This document shows, piece after piece, positions 26,494-35,172 of a DNA stretch of 64,000 nucleotides. Both the position numbers and the translations under genes were made by a program. The stretch comes from Johnsonella sp. GTDB lineage: Bacteria; Bacillota; Clostridia; Lachnospirales; Lachnospiraceae. The stretch lies in the NCBI GenBank assembly GCA_030529445.1, contig JAUMWW010000008.1:35978-99977 (forward strand). Reading direction: 5' to 3'. The notes below the pieces were generated by a model. It was not told where the DNA came from. It made no database searches and saw only the letters and a program-made list of their open reading frames with translations. Within the stretch, counting starts at the first letter, position 1; every line of letters starts with the position of its first letter.

Positions 26494-27223
26494 GAAGAAA
26501 ATGGTGATCGCCTTTGTCGGAGCGGGAGGAAAGACCAGCACCATGTACAGATTGGCGGATAAGTATGCGGCAAGAGGGAAGAAAGTGATCGTAACGACCT
26601 CGACCCATATATTGAAGGATGAGAATTTTATCGAAATAGAGCGTGCAGGAGAGCTTGCGCATGCGGGAAAGGAGCTCTTTGCTTCCCGCCCTTTTCTCAG
26701 CGTGGGAAAGGATGAGGGCAGAAAGATCGGCAGTCTTGCCGGGGAAGAGATCGACAGGCTGCGGGATTATGCGGATATTGTTTTGGTTGAGGCAGACGGT
26801 GCAAAGCGCCTGCCTCTTAAGCTTCCCAGAGAAGGTGAGCCGCAGATCCCCGATTCCTGCAATTTGGTATTCGTTTGTGCGGGGCTTGACTGTATCGGTG
26901 AGACGCTCGAAAGCTGCTGTCTTCGCTATGAATACGCCAAGGATTTATTCGGGTGGGAGCCGCAGCACAGGGTTTCGGAAGAAGATCTTGCCGCCCTGCT
27001 CTGTGATGAGAGAGGAGGGCTTAAGTGTGTAGGAGAGCGGGAGATTGTCTTTTTGCTGAATAAGGCGGATCATCCGCGGAGGCTGGAGTCGGCATACAGG
27101 GTGAGATCCTGTATCATCCGATGTATGAAAGAAAAGGAAATAAAAAATAAATATAAGATCTGCATTACTTCGAACAGATACCCTGGAAAGAGATTTGTGA
27201 AAGGAGGAGGCAGTGATGTATAA
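26486..27223 (+). CDS. yqeC: Selenium-dependent hydroxylase accessory protein YqeC
   Basis: This 245-residue P-loop-like protein has 'IAFVGAGGKTSTMYRLA' at the N-terminus, 'IVTTSTHI', 'IVLVEADGAKRLPLK' and 'FLLNKADHP'. These match YqeC (TIGR03172), linked by gene neighbourhood to enzymes with a labile selenium in the molybdenum cofactor. The biochemical role is not established; a nucleotide-dependent step in placing selenium is the usual suggestion. It is coupled by overlap to the hydantoinase (8 nt) and to yqeB (8 nt). Confidence 0.92.
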   Translation: MYRKKMVIAFVGAGGKTSTMYRLADKYAARGKKVIVTTSTHILKDENFIEIERAGELAHAGKELFASRPFLSVGKDEGRKIGSLAGEEIDRLRDYADIVLVEADGAKRLPLKLPREGEPQIPDSCNLVFVCAGLDCIGETLESCCLRYEYAKDLFGWEPQHRVSEEDLAALLCDERGGLKCVGEREIVFLLNKADHPRRLESAYRVRSCIIRCMKEKEIKNKYKICITSNRYPGKRFVKGGGSDV

Positions 27224-28088
27224 ATTTGAGGAGAAGCTTTGGATCAGGGGGGCGGGAGATCTTGCGAGCGGAGTTGCAGCAAGGCTTTACAGGAGCGGTT
27301 TTTCTATCATCATGTCCGAACTTCCGGTACCGATGACGGTAAGACGAAGCGTAGCCTTTTCTCCCGCGGTTTATCGGGGCGAAAGCGAGGTGGAAGGGAT
27401 CAGGGCAGTTTTTTGCAAAGATCTTTCGGAAGCACTTGCGGCATTAAAAAAAGGGCTGATTGCGGTGGTGGCGGATCCGGAAGGAAGTCTTTGCAGGGAA
27501 TATGCTCCGGACATCCTTATCGATGCGATTATGGCAAAAAAGAATCTGGGGACAAAGCCGGAGGATGCCGGAATCGTGATTGCGCTGGGACCGGGATTTG
27601 AAGCGGGAAAGGACTGCCATGCAGTGATTGAGACAAAAAGAGGGCATAATCTCGGAAGGGCGCTTTATCGAGGAAGGGCGGAGGAAAATACAAATATTCC
27701 CGGCAATATCGCAGGCTATGATAAGGAAAGGGTGATCAGGGCGGGAAAGGACGGTATCTTTTCTTCCGGGCGAAGGATAGGGGATATGGTGAAGAAGGGA
27801 GAGCTGATCGCCTATTCGGGAGAGGAGCCCATATATGCCGCTATCGACGGAGTGATAAGAGGGCTGCTGCAAGACGGCGTTTATGCAAAAGAGGGACTTA
27901 AATGCGGGGATATCGATCCCAGAGGCAAAATAGAAAGCTGCTATACGATTTCGGATAAGGCATATGCGATTGCCGGAGGAGTATTGGAAGCGGTTTTATA
28001 TTTGATGAGAGGAAGAGAAAAAAAGGAGAGCCGGGATGGTGCTGATTCTTTTGGCTGCGGGACAAAGCAGAAGATTCGGGGAGAATAA
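27216..28088 (+). CDS. yqeB: Selenium-dependent molybdenum hydroxylase system protein YqeB
   Basis: This 290-residue member of the EF2563/YqeB family (TIGR03309) has an N-terminal Rossmann-like 'LWIRGAGDLASGVAARLY', 'VVADPEGSLC', 'VIALGPGFEAGKDCHAVIET', 'RGHNLGRALYRG' and the C-terminal 'GKIESCYTISDKAYAIAGGV'. It co-occurs with selenium-dependent Mo hydroxylases and is thought to help form or deliver the selenium-bearing cofactor. The start at 27216 (ATG) is preceded by AAGGAGGAGG; an in-frame GTG lies 3 nt earlier. The last 53 nt overlap mocA. Confidence 0.93.
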   Translation: MYKFEEKLWIRGAGDLASGVAARLYRSGFSIIMSELPVPMTVRRSVAFSPAVYRGESEVEGIRAVFCKDLSEALAALKKGLIAVVADPEGSLCREYAPDILIDAIMAKKNLGTKPEDAGIVIALGPGFEAGKDCHAVIETKRGHNLGRALYRGRAEENTNIPGNIAGYDKERVIRAGKDGIFSSGRRIGDMVKKGELIAYSGEEPIYAAIDGVIRGLLQDGVYAKEGLKCGDIDPRGKIESCYTISDKAYAIAGGVLEAVLYLMRGREKKESRDGADSFGCGTKQKIRGE

Positions 28089-28695
28089 ATTATTCCATAA
28101 AATCGGATCATGCCCGATTTACCGGCATGTATTGGAGATCTACGATCATGTTGCCGGAATAGAGAAAAAAATCATCGTAAGCGCGTATGATCAGATTTTG
28201 GAAGAGGCGAAGGAATTCGGATATATCTGCATCAAGAATCAAAGATCGGAACTCGGCATTTCTCATTCCATCCGCTTGGGAATGAGGGAGGCATGCAGGC
28301 ATTCCTGCAAAGACCTGCTCTTTGCCGTCTGCGATCAGCCGTTTTTAAAGCCGGAAAGCGTAAATGCATTAATCGCCGGCTATTACGCATCCGGAAAGAG
28401 CCTCGCCGGAATCGGCTGCGGAGAAGACATAGGAAATCCCTGCATTTTTAATATACAATGGGCAAATTCCCTGCTGCGGCTGAGAAAAGACAGGGGAGGA
28501 AAGGAGATTCTTCTGGCAAATCCGAATCTGCTTTACCGGCTCGAGGGCGTGGATCCCTGCCAGCTCCGTGATATAGACAGACCGGAGGATCTTATCGCGC
28601 CTAAGCAAAAGCAGGAGGACGAGAAAAGAGAAGCATGGAGAGAAATGGAGGCGGAGCATGAGAGAACTGATAGAGATCTTGAGGAGAGAGCTTGA
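28036..28695 (+). CDS. mocA: Molybdenum cofactor cytidylyltransferase (MocA/YgfJ)
   Basis: This 219-residue nucleotidyltransferase has the signature 'LILLAAGQSRRFGENKL', 'LLFAVCDQPFL', 'GNPCIFN' and 'GGKEILL', and ends 'LRDIDRPEDL' as in MocA-type MobA relatives. It converts molybdopterin-Mo to the cytosine dinucleotide form used by xanthine dehydrogenase and aldehyde oxidoreductase families. Its C-terminal 25 residues are highly charged and extend over the start of xdhC (38-nt overlap). All three Mo hydroxylases in the window would need this cofactor. Confidence 0.93.
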   Translation: MVLILLAAGQSRRFGENKLFHKIGSCPIYRHVLEIYDHVAGIEKKIIVSAYDQILEEAKEFGYICIKNQRSELGISHSIRLGMREACRHSCKDLLFAVCDQPFLKPESVNALIAGYYASGKSLAGIGCGEDIGNPCIFNIQWANSLLRLRKDRGGKEILLANPNLLYRLEGVDPCQLRDIDRPEDLIAPKQKQEDEKREAWREMEAEHERTDRDLEERA

Positions 28696-29671
28696 AGAGG
28701 GAAGAGATACGCTGATGGTAAACGTGATCTCAAGCTCGGGTTCCGTTCCGAGAGGAGCGGGGGCAAAGATGCTGATCGGCAGAGAGGGAAGAATATACGG
28801 GAGCATAGGAGGGGGCGCTTTGGAATACAGCGCCGAAAAAAAAGCGATGGAGCTCTTGGAGAAGAAAGGCTTTGAGCGAAAAGACTTTGTGCTCAAGGAG
28901 AATCAGCCGGAGGATCTCGGCATGGTCTGCGGAGGAAATGTCGATCTATGTTTCAGTTATTTTTCCGTAAAAGATCAGAGGATGAAAGAAATGCTGGAGA
29001 GGACGCAAAAGCTTTATGAAGAGGATCGAAAGATCTGGTTCATCATGGACCTTTCCGATTCCTCCTCTTTTCAGATGAATTTTTATTCCGAGGACTCGGG
29101 CTATATCGGAGAGCGGCTTGATTTGGATCTGTCCGTATTCGGAAACAGAAGAGCTATTTTTTTGAGGGAAGAAAAGCGTTCCTTTTATATAGAAAAAATA
29201 TCCGAGCCCGGATATGTATATATTTTCGGGGGAGGGCATGTGGCGCAGGCTCTCGTTCCGGTACTGCATCCGCTGGGATTTAAGCCCTTTGTTCTCGAAA
29301 ACAGAGAGGAATTTTGCAGAGCAAAACTCTTTCGGAATCTTGCAAAAACCCTATTGATTGATTTTGAAAAGATCGATGATTTTATGCATATCGGAAAGGA
29401 GGATTATGTATGCATCATGAGCAGGGGGCATAAGGATGACGCTCTGCTTCAGGCTCAGGTGCTTCGCTCTCCGGCAAGATATATAGGGGTGATAGGGAGT
29501 GCGAGAAAAAAAGCCTCCATGATGAGGATCTTAAGAGAAGAGGGATTTGAGGATCAGGATTTGCTGCGGATTCATTCTCCGATCGGGATTGAAATTGCCG
29601 CAGAGACGCCGGAAGAAATCGCAATAAGCATTGCCGCGGAATTAATCGCAGAGCGTGCAAAAAATCGGTAA
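28658..29671 (+). CDS. xdhC: XdhC/CoxI family molybdenum enzyme maturation factor
   Basis: This 337-residue protein has the XdhC N-terminal domain 'VNVISSSGSVPRGAGAKML' and 'GSIGGGALEY', the linker 'MVCGGNVDLCF', and a C-terminal Rossmann domain 'VYIFGGGHVAQALVPVL', 'IMSRGHKDDALLQAQVL' and 'YIGVIGSARKKASMM'. XdhC-type proteins bind the molybdenum cofactor and support its sulfuration and insertion. It ends the ssnA-ygfK operon and converges on the Mop-locus AMP ligase; related XdhC proteins serve as aldehyde oxidoreductase maturation factors beside Mop, so it may serve both sides. A perfect terminator follows. This xdhC is not the iron-sulfur subunit at 44952. Confidence 0.92.
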   Translation: MRELIEILRRELEEGRDTLMVNVISSSGSVPRGAGAKMLIGREGRIYGSIGGGALEYSAEKKAMELLEKKGFERKDFVLKENQPEDLGMVCGGNVDLCFSYFSVKDQRMKEMLERTQKLYEEDRKIWFIMDLSDSSSFQMNFYSEDSGYIGERLDLDLSVFGNRRAIFLREEKRSFYIEKISEPGYVYIFGGGHVAQALVPVLHPLGFKPFVLENREEFCRAKLFRNLAKTLLIDFEKIDDFMHIGKEDYVCIMSRGHKDDALLQAQVLRSPARYIGVIGSARKKASMMRILREEGFEDQDLLRIHSPIGIEIAAETPEEIAISIAAELIAERAKNR

Positions 29672-29690
29672 AGCAGGAGATAAAATGATG

Positions 29691-29734
29691 AAAGCGGCAT
29701 AAGAAGCCTTGCGCAAGACTTCTTATGCCGCTTT
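29691..29734. terminator. Bidirectional terminator between xdhC and the AMP-ligase gene
   Basis: AAAGCGGCATAAGAAG and CTTCTTATGCCGCTTT are exact 16-nt reverse complements around a 12-nt loop. The A- and T-rich ends serve both strands. It separates the converging operons. Confidence 0.9.
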
Positions 29735-30890
29735 ATGATGAGCCGGTCCGGAGTAATTTTCTTTTTCCGGCTTCTTTCCATGGAGGGCATTCCTCATAAA
29801 CAATTTGCAGGGGGAATCCGATTCTCTCCCGCAAGGTATTTTCAGCGATCCTTTCTCCCTCTATATACAAAAAAAGCTTTTCTTCCGATAACTCGGCGCG
29901 GTAGGAAAAGAGTCCGGGCTCGGAGAAGAGAATTTCATCCAGATAATGAATATTGAGCGGCTGACTGAGATTTTCGATTCTTCCGTAAACCCTTTTGAGG
30001 GAAGGCAAAAAGCAGCCGCAGGCGCAGTGCTCCAAATGCAGTTCGCCGAGATCTCCGGTTCGGTAGCGGATAAAAGGGAGAGCGCTCTTTTGCAGGCTGC
30101 TGATCACGATCTCACCTTGCCTGCCCGGGGGAAGCGGAAGAAGAGTTTTGGGATCGATGAGTTCGAGATAAAAATCCCGATTTCGGATATGCATATTTCT
30201 CCGATGGGCGCATTGCACCGCGAGCCCGTAGCAGCTTTCACTGAGCCCGTAATGTTCGAAGACTTTGGTATTCCAGATTCTTTCGATTCCCCTTCGGATA
30301 GAAAGAGGAATATAATCTGCGCTCAGGAGAACGGAATCCGGACGAAGCCGGGGAAACTTGCGGCAAAGATAATACGCATCGGCAGGCATTGCAACAATGC
30401 ATCCCGCTTTACTGAGAATTTTTTCCAAAGACTCCGAAGAGGAGGGTCTCCCGATGATGAGCGCTTCTCTTCCGATCCGCTCCAGCGCCTCTTTTAAAAG
30501 GCTTGCGATGCTCCCCGGTTTTTGATCGGAGAATAAAATGAGGACGAGCCGGCGGGGAGGGGCGATGCTTTCCATACCGGAGGAAAAGAAGCGGATCGTT
30601 CTTTCCATATCTTGGGCATCGAAAAAAACGCGTTTCGGAGGAGCGCTGCTGCCGGAGGTGTAGAAGCTCCGGATTCTTGCAATTTCCCCCAAGCTCCCGC
30701 AGAGCATTTCTCCATGATGAAGAGAGAGATCTTTCGCATCCGTAAAGGGAAGGGAGAAGAAATCCTCCTCTTTGGAGCAGGAGGAAAGCAGTCTGCGATA
30801 AAAGCGGCTCTTTTCTATGGCATAGGGCAGGATATCATGAAAGAAAATTTCATGGGTCTGCGCATTCATCGGATTCATCATGGCATTCAT
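29733..30890 (-). CDS. AMP-dependent CoA ligase-like protein (DVU_1553 type)
   Basis: This 385-residue adenylate-forming enzyme is related to phenylacetate-CoA ligases. It has the P-loop 'FYTSGSSAPPKRVFF', 'VFEHYGLSESCYGLA', 'IRYRTGDLGEL', 'VYGRIENLS', and a C-terminal 'AGKRKLLRT' resembling the A10 lysine motif. A Cys-His pair 'HCACGCFLP' sits before the hinge. It should activate a carboxylate with ATP and pass it to CoA or another thiol. The start (30890) has GAGGAA upstream and overlaps the NTP-transferase/HTH gene by 41 nt, so the two are coupled. In Desulfovibrio the homologue lies beside an aldehyde oxidoreductase; the acid substrate is unknown. Shorter than typical ligases, but complete. 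Confidence 0.82.
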   Translation of the reverse strand: MNAMMNPMNAQTHEIFFHDILPYAIEKSRFYRRLLSSCSKEEDFFSLPFTDAKDLSLHHGEMLCGSLGEIARIRSFYTSGSSAPPKRVFFDAQDMERTIRFFSSGMESIAPPRRLVLILFSDQKPGSIASLLKEALERIGREALIIGRPSSSESLEKILSKAGCIVAMPADAYYLCRKFPRLRPDSVLLSADYIPLSIRRGIERIWNTKVFEHYGLSESCYGLAVQCAHRRNMHIRNRDFYLELIDPKTLLPLPPGRQGEIVISSLQKSALPFIRYRTGDLGELHLEHCACGCFLPSLKRVYGRIENLSQPLNIHYLDEILFSEPGLFSYRAELSEEKLFLYIEGERIAENTLRERIGFPLQIVYEECPPWKEAGKRKLLRTGSS

Positions 30891-31812
30891 CGAGTTCCTC
30901 CCGTAAGCGTTTGGAAAAGGCGTGAAACGCGGAATCGATCAGGGCAGAGCAGTCTTGTACATAGAGTGCATAGTTTTCAAGGAGGATTCTTCCTCTTGGC
31001 GTCAGGGCGCTGTATCCTCCTTCGCTTCCGCCTTTTTGACTTTTCAGCACCCGAAATCCGATTTCCTCCTCGAGCCGCTTGATGATGATGCGGCATTTGC
31101 TGTAAGAGAGTCCGGTCAGCAAAGAAGCATTTTTAAGAGAACGGCAGCGCTCGGTCGCCCGCAGAAGCTGATAGATTCCCGGACCCAAAAAGATGCTTTC
31201 CCCGGCGATCATCAGCTTGGAAACGGGACGGCAGCGCATTTCCTGAAAAGAGGGGAGGAAGCTCTTCCAGCTTCTGAAGTCTTCAATCCGAAAAAGAATG
31301 CCTTCATCTTCCGTCGGCAGGATTTTGGCATGAAAGGAAGGAGAGGAAACAATATCCTGCGGATCGGGCATTTTATCGTTGTCCAGGAGGGGCTTGAGCA
31401 GCTCGGGGGAGGAGAGGATGGGATATCCGGCTTTCCCCAGAAAAGAGGGCAAAACAAGACCTTCCTCTTCCCGAAGAAGAAGCTTCAGGGTGGATGCGCA
31501 AAAAAGAGGATGGAAGAGACTGCAGATAAAGACTTTTTCGCAGCAGGAACGGAGGATGTAAATGGCTCGTTCCCAATGCTTGGGATAAAACTTCTCTCCG
31601 TAAAGAGGACAGATACAAAGTATGCCCCGCCTTGAAAGATATTCGTCAATCAGTTTTCCGTTTTTGGTGAGAAGGACGAGAGGAGAGACAAATGCCTGCT
31701 GCAAGGTGGATACAATGTATTTCAGGGAAGAGACATGACCCTCGGTTTCAGCGGAGTCGCAGATCCGCAGATCTTCAAAAACATCCGGCATAATGATTAA
31801 GGCACCGTTCAT
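30850..31812 (-). CDS. NTP-transferase-like protein fused to a ModE-type HTH (DVU_1551-like)
   Basis: This 320-residue protein has two parts. Residues 1-210 resemble a MobA/MocA-type nucleotidyltransferase ('PLVLLTKNG', 'VFICSLFHPLF', 'GLVLPSFLGKAGYPILSS'), but the N-terminal glycine-rich loop LAAGxSxRMG is absent: it starts 'ALIIMPDVFEDLRICDSAE'. Residues 212-300 form a ModE N-terminal-like winged helix ('YQLLRATERCRSLKNAS', 'LSYSKCRIIIKRLEEEIG', 'YSALTPRGRILLENY'). It may be a transcription factor sensing a nucleotide or molybdenum cofactor. It is the first gene of a minus-strand pair with the AMP ligase and has a strong ribosome site. Its likely targets are the divergent Mop promoter and perhaps modABC. 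Confidence 0.8.
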   Translation of the reverse strand: MNGALIIMPDVFEDLRICDSAETEGHVSSLKYIVSTLQQAFVSPLVLLTKNGKLIDEYLSRRGILCICPLYGEKFYPKHWERAIYILRSCCEKVFICSLFHPLFCASTLKLLLREEEGLVLPSFLGKAGYPILSSPELLKPLLDNDKMPDPQDIVSSPSFHAKILPTEDEGILFRIEDFRSWKSFLPSFQEMRCRPVSKLMIAGESIFLGPGIYQLLRATERCRSLKNASLLTGLSYSKCRIIIKRLEEEIGFRVLKSQKGGSEGGYSALTPRGRILLENYALYVQDCSALIDSAFHAFSKRLREELDECHDESDECADP

Positions 31813-31955
31813 AATCCCTCCTTTTCGGAAACGATAGTTTTAGATAAACAATTCGCAATTTTTTTAATATCTGATATAATATAAGAAAGTTAAGAGGTGT
31901 CGAATAATAGAAAATTAAAAATCAATATGTTGACAATATTCTAAAGAGATTCCAG

Positions 31956-32339
31956 CTATTCATCCTCACATCGGGGCAGATCCGGACCGAAACCTTGCAG
32001 CTCTTTGATCTGCTCGATGGCGGTATTGCTCAGAAATACGATTTCCGCAGGATTTCCGCCGATGTCTTCGCCGCGTAGCCGTATTCCGTTACCGGTTTCA
32101 TGAAAATCCAGCTCCAGATAACGACGGTAAAGTTTCCCTGTGCTCGAGTCGATGACTTCAATCAGAACATTCGGAGAGGAAATCCGTGTAGGTGCAGAAT
32201 CCCCATCAGAGAGAAGATTGGTAAGTTCATCAAAGAATAAACGTGCCGTCCCGGCTTGTTGAAGCGGGGAGCTTTTCTCGCAAAACAATTCTTTTACTGT
32301 CTTTTTGGCAAGATTTTCAATATTTTCCTTGTTTTTCAT
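31956..32339 (-). CDS. Hypothetical protein, 127 residues
   Basis: I do not recognise this protein. It is acidic, with no signal peptide, membrane segment or cysteine motif; a helical N-terminus ('ENLAKKTVKELFCEK') is followed by a probable beta-rich part ('VLIEVIDSSTGKLYRRYLEL', 'GIRLRGEDIGG', 'IVFLSNTAIEQIKEL'). The start at 32339 has GAGGTGAT about 6 nt upstream; a GTG 9 nt earlier overlaps that site. It lies alone between the divergent NTP-transferase/HTH and Mop genes, separated from the former by a 143-nt AT-rich gap, so it may be unrelated to either. It overlaps the likely Mop promoter region. Confidence 0.6.
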   Translation of the reverse strand: MKNKENIENLAKKTVKELFCEKSSPLQQAGTARLFFDELTNLLSDGDSAPTRISSPNVLIEVIDSSTGKLYRRYLELDFHETGNGIRLRGEDIGGNPAEIVFLSNTAIEQIKELQGFGPDLPRCEDE

Positions 32340-32371
32340 CTCGATCACCTCATTTCTTTTGAATACAGTAT

Positions 32372-32382
32372 AGCATAAAACA
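32372..32382 (+). promoter_or_regulatory. AGCATAAAACA half-site upstream of the Mop gene
   Basis: This 11-nt string is identical to the left arm of the inverted repeat in front of modA (9419-9429). It lies 22 nt before the Mop start and just upstream of the AAAAGGAGGT ribosome site. The second arm is not present. Confidence 0.3.
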
Positions 32383-32404
32383 AAAAAATGAAAAGGAGGT
32401 AAAC

Positions 32405-35146
32405 ATGGAGAAGAAAATTCTGACGATCAACGGAATGAAGCAGACCCTGATCGTCGATAGGGAAAGTTCATTGGCGGATGTTTTGCGCAGGCAGATGCAT
32501 CTGACCGGCTGTAAGGTGGGCTGCGGAAACGGACAATGCGGCGCATGTTCCGTAATACTCGATCATAAAGTGGTAAGAGCCTGTACGAGAAAAATGAAGA
32601 GCATAGCGGATGAGAGCTCCATTGAAACAATAGAGGGAATAGGAACCCCTCAGGATCTGCATCCCATACAGCTTGCATGGATGGCTCACGGATGCGCGCA
32701 ATGCGGTTTCTGCAGTCCGGGCTTCATCATGAGTGCCTTGCAGTTATTAAGAGAGAATCCTTCTCCGCAGAGGGAGGAAGTCAGAGATTGGTTTCAAAAA
32801 CACCGCAACGCCTGCCGCTGTACTGGTTATAAGCCGCTTGTCGATGCGGTGATGAGTGCGGCAAAGGTTATGCGCGGCGAGATGAAAAAAGAAGATCTTC
32901 TCTTTGCGCCGAATGAAAACAGAATTATCGGAACCTATTATCATCGCCCCTCCGCGGTCGCAAAGGTAAGCGGAAGGTGGAACTTCGGTGCGGACGTATC
33001 GCTGGCAATGCCTGCGGGTACCCTCCATCTGGCATTGGTACAGTCCAAGATATCTCACGGATTGATCAGGGGAATCGATTTTTCGGAGGCGGAAAAGATG
33101 CCCGGGGTCTATAAAGTAATTACCCATAAAGATGTGAAAGGAAAGAACCGCATCAACGGATTGGTCACCTATCCTTCCAATAAGGGAGACGGATGGGACA
33201 GACCGATACTCTGCGACGAGAAGGTATTCCAGTTCGGTGATGTTGTTGCAATGGTGGCGGCGTATACGGTAGAGCAGGCAAAGGCTGCGGCAGAAAAAGT
33301 AAAGCTTGATATAGAGCCGTTGCCCGCCTATATGAATGCGATAGACGCAATGGCGGATGATGCGATAGAGATCCATCCGGGAACACCGAACCTGTATTTT
33401 TCGATAGAAAACAGAAAGGGAGACTATCAAAAGATAGACGAAATATTTGAAAATGCGGCAAAAACCGCGGAGGTAGACGGATATTGCAGCCGCCAGCCCC
33501 ATCTTCCCCTGGAGCCGGATTGCGGTCAGGCTTATATCGATGAAGAGGGCAGGCTGACCATTCATTCGAAGTCTATCGGAATTCACCTGCATGCGGCGAT
33601 GGTTGCCGAGGGCATAGGGGTGAGCATGGATAAGCTGCGCATCGTGCAGAATCCGACAGGAGGAACCTTCGGATATAAGTTCAGCCCTACGATGGAGGGG
33701 CTGCTCGGAGTAGCCTGCCTTGCCTGCGACAATAAGCCGGTCAGCCTGATATATGATATGTATCAGATGATCACCTATACCGGAAAACGCAGCCCCACCT
33801 TTGCCCATCTCGAGCTTGCGATGAACGAGGAGGGAAAGATTCTCGGACTCAGAGGAAGGAATATCCTGGATCACGGAGCATACTCCGAATTCGGAGACCT
33901 CCTTACCCTGCGCCTTGCGCAGTATCACTGCGCCGGCTATGATATCCCCAATATCCATACGGAGAACCATACGGTCTGCACGAACCATGCATGGGGATCC
34001 GCTTTCAGAGGATACGGTGCTCCGGAGATCCTGGTATCGAGCGAGGTTCTGATCGATATCGCGGCGGAAGCCTGCGGAATGGATCCTTTTGAGTTCCGGT
34101 ATAAAAACATCTACCGCCCGGGCTGTACGACGATCACCGGGCAGGTACCCGAAGTCTTCAGTCTGGAAGAGATGATGGATAAGCTCAGACCGAAATACTA
34201 TGAGGCGGTGGAAAACTGCAAAAAGAAGAATGAAGAGAGCGGGCATCTCAAATACGGAGTGGGACTGAGTATAGGAATATACGGCTGCGGGCTTGACGGA
34301 GTGGATTCTTCCGAGGCCTTTGTCGAGCTGCTGCCCGGGAACAAGGTTCTGGTCGGTTCAAGCTGGGAGGATCACGGACAGGGCGCGGATATCGGTGCAT
34401 TGACGATGGCGCATGAAACCCTGCGCCATGCGGGATTCAAGCCGGAGGATATCGTGCTCGTGATGAACGATACGGCTCTGACGCCGAATTCCGGACCGGC
34501 AGGAGGAAGCCGATCCAATGTATTGACCGGAAATGCGATACGCATCGCCTCTGAGAGATTGCTTCAGGCGATGAGAAAAAATGATAAGGAGTATTATAGC
34601 TATGAGGAGATGAAGGAGAAAGAGATTCCGATGAGATACGAGGGAAAATGGGCGGCGAGCATGTGCAGCAACTGCGATATGGAGACCGCTCAGGGAGCCC
34701 CTTTCTCCAATTATATGTATGAGCTCTTCATGCCGCAGGTAGAAGTGGATACGCAAAGCGGAAAGGTTCGCGTAATCAGCTTCCATACGATTGCGGATAT
34801 CGGAAAGGTAATCAACAGATCCGCAACGGACGGTCAGATATATGGAGGAATCGCCCAGGGAATAGGACTTGCGCTGAGCGAGGACTTTGAGGATCTGGAA
34901 AAACACACGACGCTGATCGGATGCGGACTGCCCTTTATTAAAGATATACCGGATGATTTTACGATAGAATATGTGGAAACACCCAGAGAGAGCGGTCCTT
35001 ACGGAGCTTCGGGAACCGGTGAGGCGCCGCTTAGCGCTCCCCATCCGGCGATTTTAAATGCGATTTACCAGGCATGCAAAGCGAGAGTGACCGCAATTCC
35101 CGCAAAGCCGGATAAGGTTTTGAGGGCATTGGAAAAGGTGCATTAA
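32405..35146 (+). CDS. mop: Mop-type molybdenum aldehyde oxidoreductase
   Basis: This 913-residue single-chain enzyme is close in length and layout to the Desulfovibrio gigas aldehyde oxidoreductase. The 2Fe-2S domains are at 1-165 ('CKVGCGNGQCGACSV', 'CAQCGFCSPGFIM', 'CRCTGYKPLVDAV'). The molybdopterin domain has 'NPTGGTFGYKFSP', 'GSAFRGYGAPEIL', 'WEDHGQGADIGALTM', 'GPAGGSRSNVLTG' and the catalytic glutamate in 'GASGTGEAPLS'. It lacks FAD and should oxidise an aldehyde to the acid (or the reverse), passing electrons to an Fe-S or flavin partner. It starts the divergent plus-strand operon, with a strong ribosome site. The flanking genes match the DVU_1551-1559 set, which suggests a special maturation route or a linked metabolite. 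Confidence 0.93.
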   Translation: MEKKILTINGMKQTLIVDRESSLADVLRRQMHLTGCKVGCGNGQCGACSVILDHKVVRACTRKMKSIADESSIETIEGIGTPQDLHPIQLAWMAHGCAQCGFCSPGFIMSALQLLRENPSPQREEVRDWFQKHRNACRCTGYKPLVDAVMSAAKVMRGEMKKEDLLFAPNENRIIGTYYHRPSAVAKVSGRWNFGADVSLAMPAGTLHLALVQSKISHGLIRGIDFSEAEKMPGVYKVITHKDVKGKNRINGLVTYPSNKGDGWDRPILCDEKVFQFGDVVAMVAAYTVEQAKAAAEKVKLDIEPLPAYMNAIDAMADDAIEIHPGTPNLYFSIENRKGDYQKIDEIFENAAKTAEVDGYCSRQPHLPLEPDCGQAYIDEEGRLTIHSKSIGIHLHAAMVAEGIGVSMDKLRIVQNPTGGTFGYKFSPTMEGLLGVACLACDNKPVSLIYDMYQMITYTGKRSPTFAHLELAMNEEGKILGLRGRNILDHGAYSEFGDLLTLRLAQYHCAGYDIPNIHTENHTVCTNHAWGSAFRGYGAPEILVSSEVLIDIAAEACGMDPFEFRYKNIYRPGCTTITGQVPEVFSLEEMMDKLRPKYYEAVENCKKKNEESGHLKYGVGLSIGIYGCGLDGVDSSEAFVELLPGNKVLVGSSWEDHGQGADIGALTMAHETLRHAGFKPEDIVLVMNDTALTPNSGPAGGSRSNVLTGNAIRIASERLLQAMRKNDKEYYSYEEMKEKEIPMRYEGKWAASMCSNCDMETAQGAPFSNYMYELFMPQVEVDTQSGKVRVISFHTIADIGKVINRSATDGQIYGGIAQGIGLALSEDFEDLEKHTTLIGCGLPFIKDIPDDFTIEYVETPRESGPYGASGTGEAPLSAPHPAILNAIYQACKARVTAIPAKPDKVLRALEKVH

Positions 35147-35172
35147 AGATCGGAAGAAGCGGAGAATAAAGA

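Noticed and set aside
32747..34246. 499-residue open frame on the minus strand inside the Mop gene
   Set aside because: It is antisense to a well-supported aldehyde oxidoreductase, has no ribosome site or recognisable domain, and reflects codon bias in the opposite frame.
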